Origin: Cladobotryum mycophilum
Lineage: Eukaryota; Ascomycota; Sordariomycetes; Hypocreales; Hypocreaceae
Assembly (NCBI GenBank): GCA_036429605.1
Contig: JAVFKD010000002.1
Span: 1,798,001 to 1,862,000 of the forward strand
Reading direction: 5' to 3'
Length of the DNA stretch: 64,000 nt
The notes beneath the pieces are model-generated. The model worked only from the letters and a program-made list of their open reading frames with translations, searched no databases and was not told the origin of the DNA. The position numbers and the translations under genes are program-made. Shown here piece by piece: positions 59,920 to 64,000 of the stretch (its first letter is position 1; each line of letters begins with the position of its first letter).

Positions 59920-62848
59920 TTAGTTGCTTCCAGATTCTCCTCCGCTCAAGTACCCTCCATTTCCCAGTTTATCCTCAGCTGCCGCATCTTTCAGACGTTT
60001 CATTAGTTCAGGCTTATGCGTCCAAGCATCCCTCCTGATGCTGCTCCTGATCCCGATGCTGGCCCCGATGCTGGTCCTGATGCTAGTCCTGCTTGTCGCT
60101 GCTTGAACCACCCTTTCTGTAATCTTAACCTCATTCCTCTTTCGTTCAAGTATAAATCTCATCGTTCTCTCATCGCATACCTGTACAATCTGAAGAACAG
60201 CTTCCTCTGTGATCCTGAACCTGCTCCCAAGTTGGCCAAGTAAAAGTCTCATCACCTCGTTTCTGGTCTCATTCGTACCACACTCAAACACCGCCCTGAC
60301 CGTTTGCCCCGTGAGCTTGACCTCGTTCTCACATCGGTCAAGTAAAAGCGCTATGATTCCCAGCCCCATCCCCCGATTCCTGGCTGCTGTCACAAGCACA
60401 TCTTCTGTAATCTCGACTTCGCTCCCCCGCTCGTCGAGCAAAAGCTTTATGATACCCAGCCCTCTTGACTGGTTCCTAGCTGCTGCTCGTACCACAATCT
60501 GTGTGATCTTGACCTCGTCCCCCCTTGATCAAGTAAAAGCTTCATGATTCCCAGCCCCCTCGTCTCATTCGTAGCTGCTGCCTCAAGCACATCTTCCGTA
60601 ATCTTGACCTCGTCCCCCCGCCGGCCAAGTAAAAGTGCCATAATTCCCTGCCCTCTTGCCTGATTTCTTGCTGCTACCACAAGCACATTTTCCGTAATTT
60701 TGACCTCGTTCCCCCGCGGCTCAAGTAAAATCTTCATCATTTCTCCCCCTTCTGACCGATTCCCGGCTGCTGCCACAAATGCATCTTCTGTAATCTCGAT
60801 TTCGTTCCCTCGCCGGTCAAGTAAAAGTTTTACTATTTCTACCCCATCACTAGATCTACCAGCCGCTGCCACAAACATATCTTTTGTAATCTCGATTTTG
60901 TTTTCTCTTCGATCAAGTAGAATCGATATGATGTCCATATCCGATGAACTCATCAACCGTATTAAGTCCTGTCTTGGAATCTGTTCATAGTGTCCTCCTA
61001 TGCCAAGTAGATCTGTTATTACCTTTAGTTCATGTGCCGCCGATCGGTAGTCTGACTTCTTATATCTTGGAACCAGGCTGTTAATGGCGATCAGAGTGGG
61101 TGAACACTCATCTCCACATTCTCGTCCGTAGGCCTCAATTGCCTTTAGAAAATATGCTGCTCCTTCTCCATGATCCCTCTCGTCTGTTACTATCAGTCCC
61201 ATATTCACTAGCCAGACGGCTTTATCCAAGTGATTCCCTAGCTCTGTCCTTGCATCCTTTGGTACTCGACTGTTTATAAAGTATTGGTTGTTTCTCCCCT
61301 GACCCCCCAAAGGTGTATCCCAGTCCCAAACAAATAGAAATTCATGTGGGAAGTGCTGTTTTAGTCGTACATATCGTAGCCATTCGTGGAACTTTTTCAG
61401 GGTTCCTTCATCCTCTCCAGGGAAAGTAACAGCAATGGAAATAATATCCAGGTAATCTTCGTTTAACCTGGCGATTGTGGGTTTTGACGCTCCTTGTAGA
61501 AGACAAACGATATCATTCTTCTGGATAGATTTCGCCGATACTGGGAGAACCCAGCAATCCTTGCAATACTCCGTGTCCCTCCAAAAACTGATATATACTT
61601 TCTGTCTGTCGTCCCAAGGGCTATAGCTTTCCACCGAAGACACCTTGCCAAGCACACAGCCCTTGCTCTTGATCACCGTCACCTCCTCGTCATTCCAAGT
61701 CATTACAGATACTTGTTCGCCGAGGATAAACTTGACAACTTGTCGAAAGAGTGTTTTCCATGAAACCTCGTAGTCGGCAGACAAGCCACCCGCGCTATGA
61801 TTATCGGAACTCATGCCAAGTAAGGCATAAATCTTGTCCCGGCGATCGGAAGCCTTTCGGATATGGTACATGTCTATCAGCTCAGCCAGGGGGCGTATAT
61901 TTAATGAGAAGCTGCCCGGCGTGCTATTCATATCCTTAGACCAGAACATTGTGCGCCGTATAAGGTAGACAGCTGGACGGATCAGATTTTGTAGCTCTGG
62001 TTGATCTATATAGGAGAGCTTCAGTGAACTCAACCCTGAGTAGAACACAGATCCATCGATCTTCGCAGAGCCACAAATTATATGGACATTCTGAGCCGCA
62101 GCGACTTCTTGAAGAACCTAAATTGATCTTGTTAGCACCCTTTCCTGTTCCTAGGGCATGTGTCTACTCTTACCCAAACGCGCTTGAACCATGACCGCTG
62201 AAGTAACGCAATGATCGCCTGCTGGATTCTTTGGTCGCTTTTCGTAGATTGCCCATTGGCCGCTCTATGTATTTCTTCAAGCGCTTGTTCACTATCGGCT
62301 TCCGCCTCCCCAAGCCAAACAACCACACGGCTTGCAGAGGCATAGATTTTCGCCATAGTCTGGACTTGATGCCCCCGTTCTTTCAGGTCTTCTTGATTAA
62401 TGCAGATTGCATCAACCCATATAAGCCGTTCGAAAAGGCCATGTCGAAGACGTGATAAGGCCGCGTGAAGATTTGCTGTAATGGGCAGATCGTAATTGTC
62501 TATAGCTATTGACTGTGTTTTCTCTGAAGAACCCCAGACATATGATAGAGCGTCGTATAGATGATCGTCATCATCTGAGGCCAATAGAGGATAGTCAAAG
62601 AGCGTACATTGTATTGGGGCCGTTTTGTCTCGGTGCGGCATCAGTCGAAGCAGGCGGATAGAGTCCTTTGGCAAGGGAGAGTAACGGTAAGATCCACCGG
62701 CCTTAATCGCATGAGCCTCCATGCTAGAGGTTGTACTTGCGGCTGAGATCTGAAGTTGTTTCGCAGTCGCTGAAGAATCACCATGGTGTTCTGAGATCAC
62801 CGCGTCGGTAGGTGTCATGGCAGTGTCGCGTTGACTCCCAACTTCCAT
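59920..62848 (-). CDS. HET-domain protein with nine tandem C-terminal repeats, one frameshift
   Basis: Heterokaryon-incompatibility-type protein. Exons 62848-62174 and 62117-59920; the splice joins SWFKRVWV/LQEVAAAQ. HET domain from about residue 85: LYDALSYVWGSS, ERLIWVDAICINQED and WLGEAEADS, then DRRDKIYALLGM. The C-terminal third has about nine tandem 32-residue ankyrin-like units of the form GIMKLLLDRRGNEVKITEDVLVAAARN, several near-identical. One base is missing at the C6 run 60519-60524. With it, the gene is 2874 bases, 957 residues, and DQGGDEVKITQIV is restored in unit 5. Repeats that stay similar by concerted change are common in fungal non-self recognition proteins. Likely role: cell-death trigger on meeting a different strain; this is inferred from the family. 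Stop as predicted at 59920. Confidence 0.9.
59985..60960 (-). repeat. Tandem 96-base repeats in the HET gene
   Basis: About nine units of 32 residues, best conserved in the middle, each with LLLDxRGxEVxITEDV and xAAARN. Near the end of the protein a short RTSIGASIG-type degenerate repeat follows. Confidence 0.85.
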
Positions 62849-64000
62849 TTAGACTGGTTTTTCTTCTTCTTGGAGCTTCTTGCAATGTTTTCCCTGGAAT
62901 TTTTCTGGACACACGGATTCGGTCAATAGTGTCGATAACAAAAATCGTAGGTTCTAGTGAAGCTGTTGCGATACTAAGGCAAGTTGACGTTGGGCACGAA
63001 TACCTGGGGGCCTGGGGTGCAGTTGCGGCTGTACGGAGGTCATGGTGATTTCTTCACCGCTGTCAATGAGCCCCCTGCCAATATCTTCGGATAAACTTGC
63101 AAACTGTCGAATCGGCGTAGGTATCAGAAGCTGGGTGGGTATCCAACAGCCTCACAAAGTAGGAATGAGTGCAATGAGTAGAATCATCGGTGTGACGAAG
63201 GGGTAAAGTGGATAGTTGAGGTCAAAAGCCTTGAAGAGCATCCCTTCATCGAGAAATCACGATCAAAACCACCGTTCATGTCGGGGGTAATCCTCCCAAT
63301 TCCTTTCTTCACATCTAGTACATCTACTAGACATAAATTAAATAATTGGTAATAATTGCCAGAAATACTAACGTGTCATCAGTTCACTCCCGTCACTCAT
63401 CAACGGGTCCAGTCTGTGACACTGCGCATTAGTTTAGTTACGGTCCGTCCCTAGTGTAGAACCACTAAACACCTGTCTGTAACCCTTGCGCGCCGAAGAT
63501 GGACATTCTGATTCCAGGTTCATACCGGACTCGTTGACGACTAAGCAATACGATGCGCAGTCCTTGAGCTGGAGCCTATAGGGATAAAAATAAAAGGCCA
63601 CGATTTAGATACACGTTAAATTATTACATGGGATATCCTCTATCTTGTCTGATTTCTTTCACCGCCGAGGCCCCAGATATGCTAGCAGGTAATTTGGTGA
63701 GTCCTCTCAACGAATGAAAGCAATTATCCCACGTTATACCATAGTGAACTACTCTAAAATAAAATAAATAAAGAAACAAAAGAAAAAAGGCATCCACAGA
63801 GCTCATCTCGCATAAGATATAGTAATTTAGGATCAGGGTCAACATAATCGTCGTAGATCCAAAGCTCTCGAGGGCCGATCACGCTCCATAGGCGGCGCTT
63901 CGATATACAATCCAACCTCAGCAATCGCGAGACTCAGTAGCCTACCTACATAGAATCATTATATTGATCCGCTCATCGTGTCGTCCCTAGAACCTTATTG
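62849..64000. other. Right edge, no gene supported
   Basis: Upstream region of the HET gene and beyond. No repeat, RNA or supported frame seen. Confidence 0.5.

Noticed and set aside
1..64000. CRISPR array, rRNA or bacterial operon structure
   Set aside because: None is seen; intron-rich genes and pogo elements show fungal nuclear DNA.

Overview
The window is nuclear DNA of a filamentous ascomycete (Pezizomycotina). The genes carry short introns of about 50-80 bases with GTAAGT-type donors and CTAAC-type branch sites. The families present are typical fungal ones: FunK1 kinase, HET domain, HeLo/kinase-like protein, fungal fucose lectin, AA1-like secreted protein, XAP5 and a Fot1/pogo transposon. 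Small palindromic TACGGAGTA motifs between genes would suit Hypocreales or related Sordariomycetes, but that placement is a weak inference.

Layout. 0.9-8 kb: two MFS transporters on the minus strand flank a broken amidoligase gene. 8-13.5 kb: a long non-coding stretch, then a five-exon gene of unknown function. 13.5-21 kb: an amino-acid (APC) permease, a fucose-lectin-like gene and a broken HeLo/pseudokinase gene. 21.6-27 kb: a secreted AA1-like protein, then almost 5 kb of simple-sequence DNA with no gene I can support. 27-29.2 kb: an intron-containing tRNA-Thr and a relic of a family-2 glycoside hydrolase. 29.4-46 kb: mostly housekeeping genes, namely a small conserved protein, a HerA/FtsK-like P-loop ATPase, an omega-type GST, XAP5/FAM50, a small membrane protein, an SDR, an Arf-like GTPase with a long C-terminal domain, a YdcF/DUF218 protein and a METTL16-type RNA methyltransferase. 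46.5-63 kb: accessory DNA with a FunK1 kinase, a GGPP-synthase relic, an NmrA-like protein, a complete Fot1/pogo element with 94-bp perfect inverted repeats, a repeat-rich membrane protein and a HET-domain protein ending in about nine near-identical 32-residue repeats.

The main cross-cutting observation is technical but important. Eight otherwise well-conserved genes are broken by thirteen one-base deletions. Twelve lie in runs of G or C and one in a GG pair. Adding one base at each site restores a full-length frame whose exon total is divisible by three. I read these as homopolymer undercalls in the assembly rather than gene death. Separate from these are stop codons explained by C-to-T at CpA (CAG to TAG, TGG to TAG). 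They cluster in the transposon and the HeLo gene and look like repeat-induced point mutation (RIP).

Biologically, the HeLo/pseudokinase, FunK1 and HET-repeat genes are three classes often linked to fungal self/non-self recognition and programmed cell death. They sit among transposon and gene relics, which fits a rapidly evolving accessory region. I found no convincing wholly new system. The best leads are the HET gene with its tandem repeats, the Arf-like fusion, and the alternative acceptor that removes an in-frame stop at 12.3 kb.
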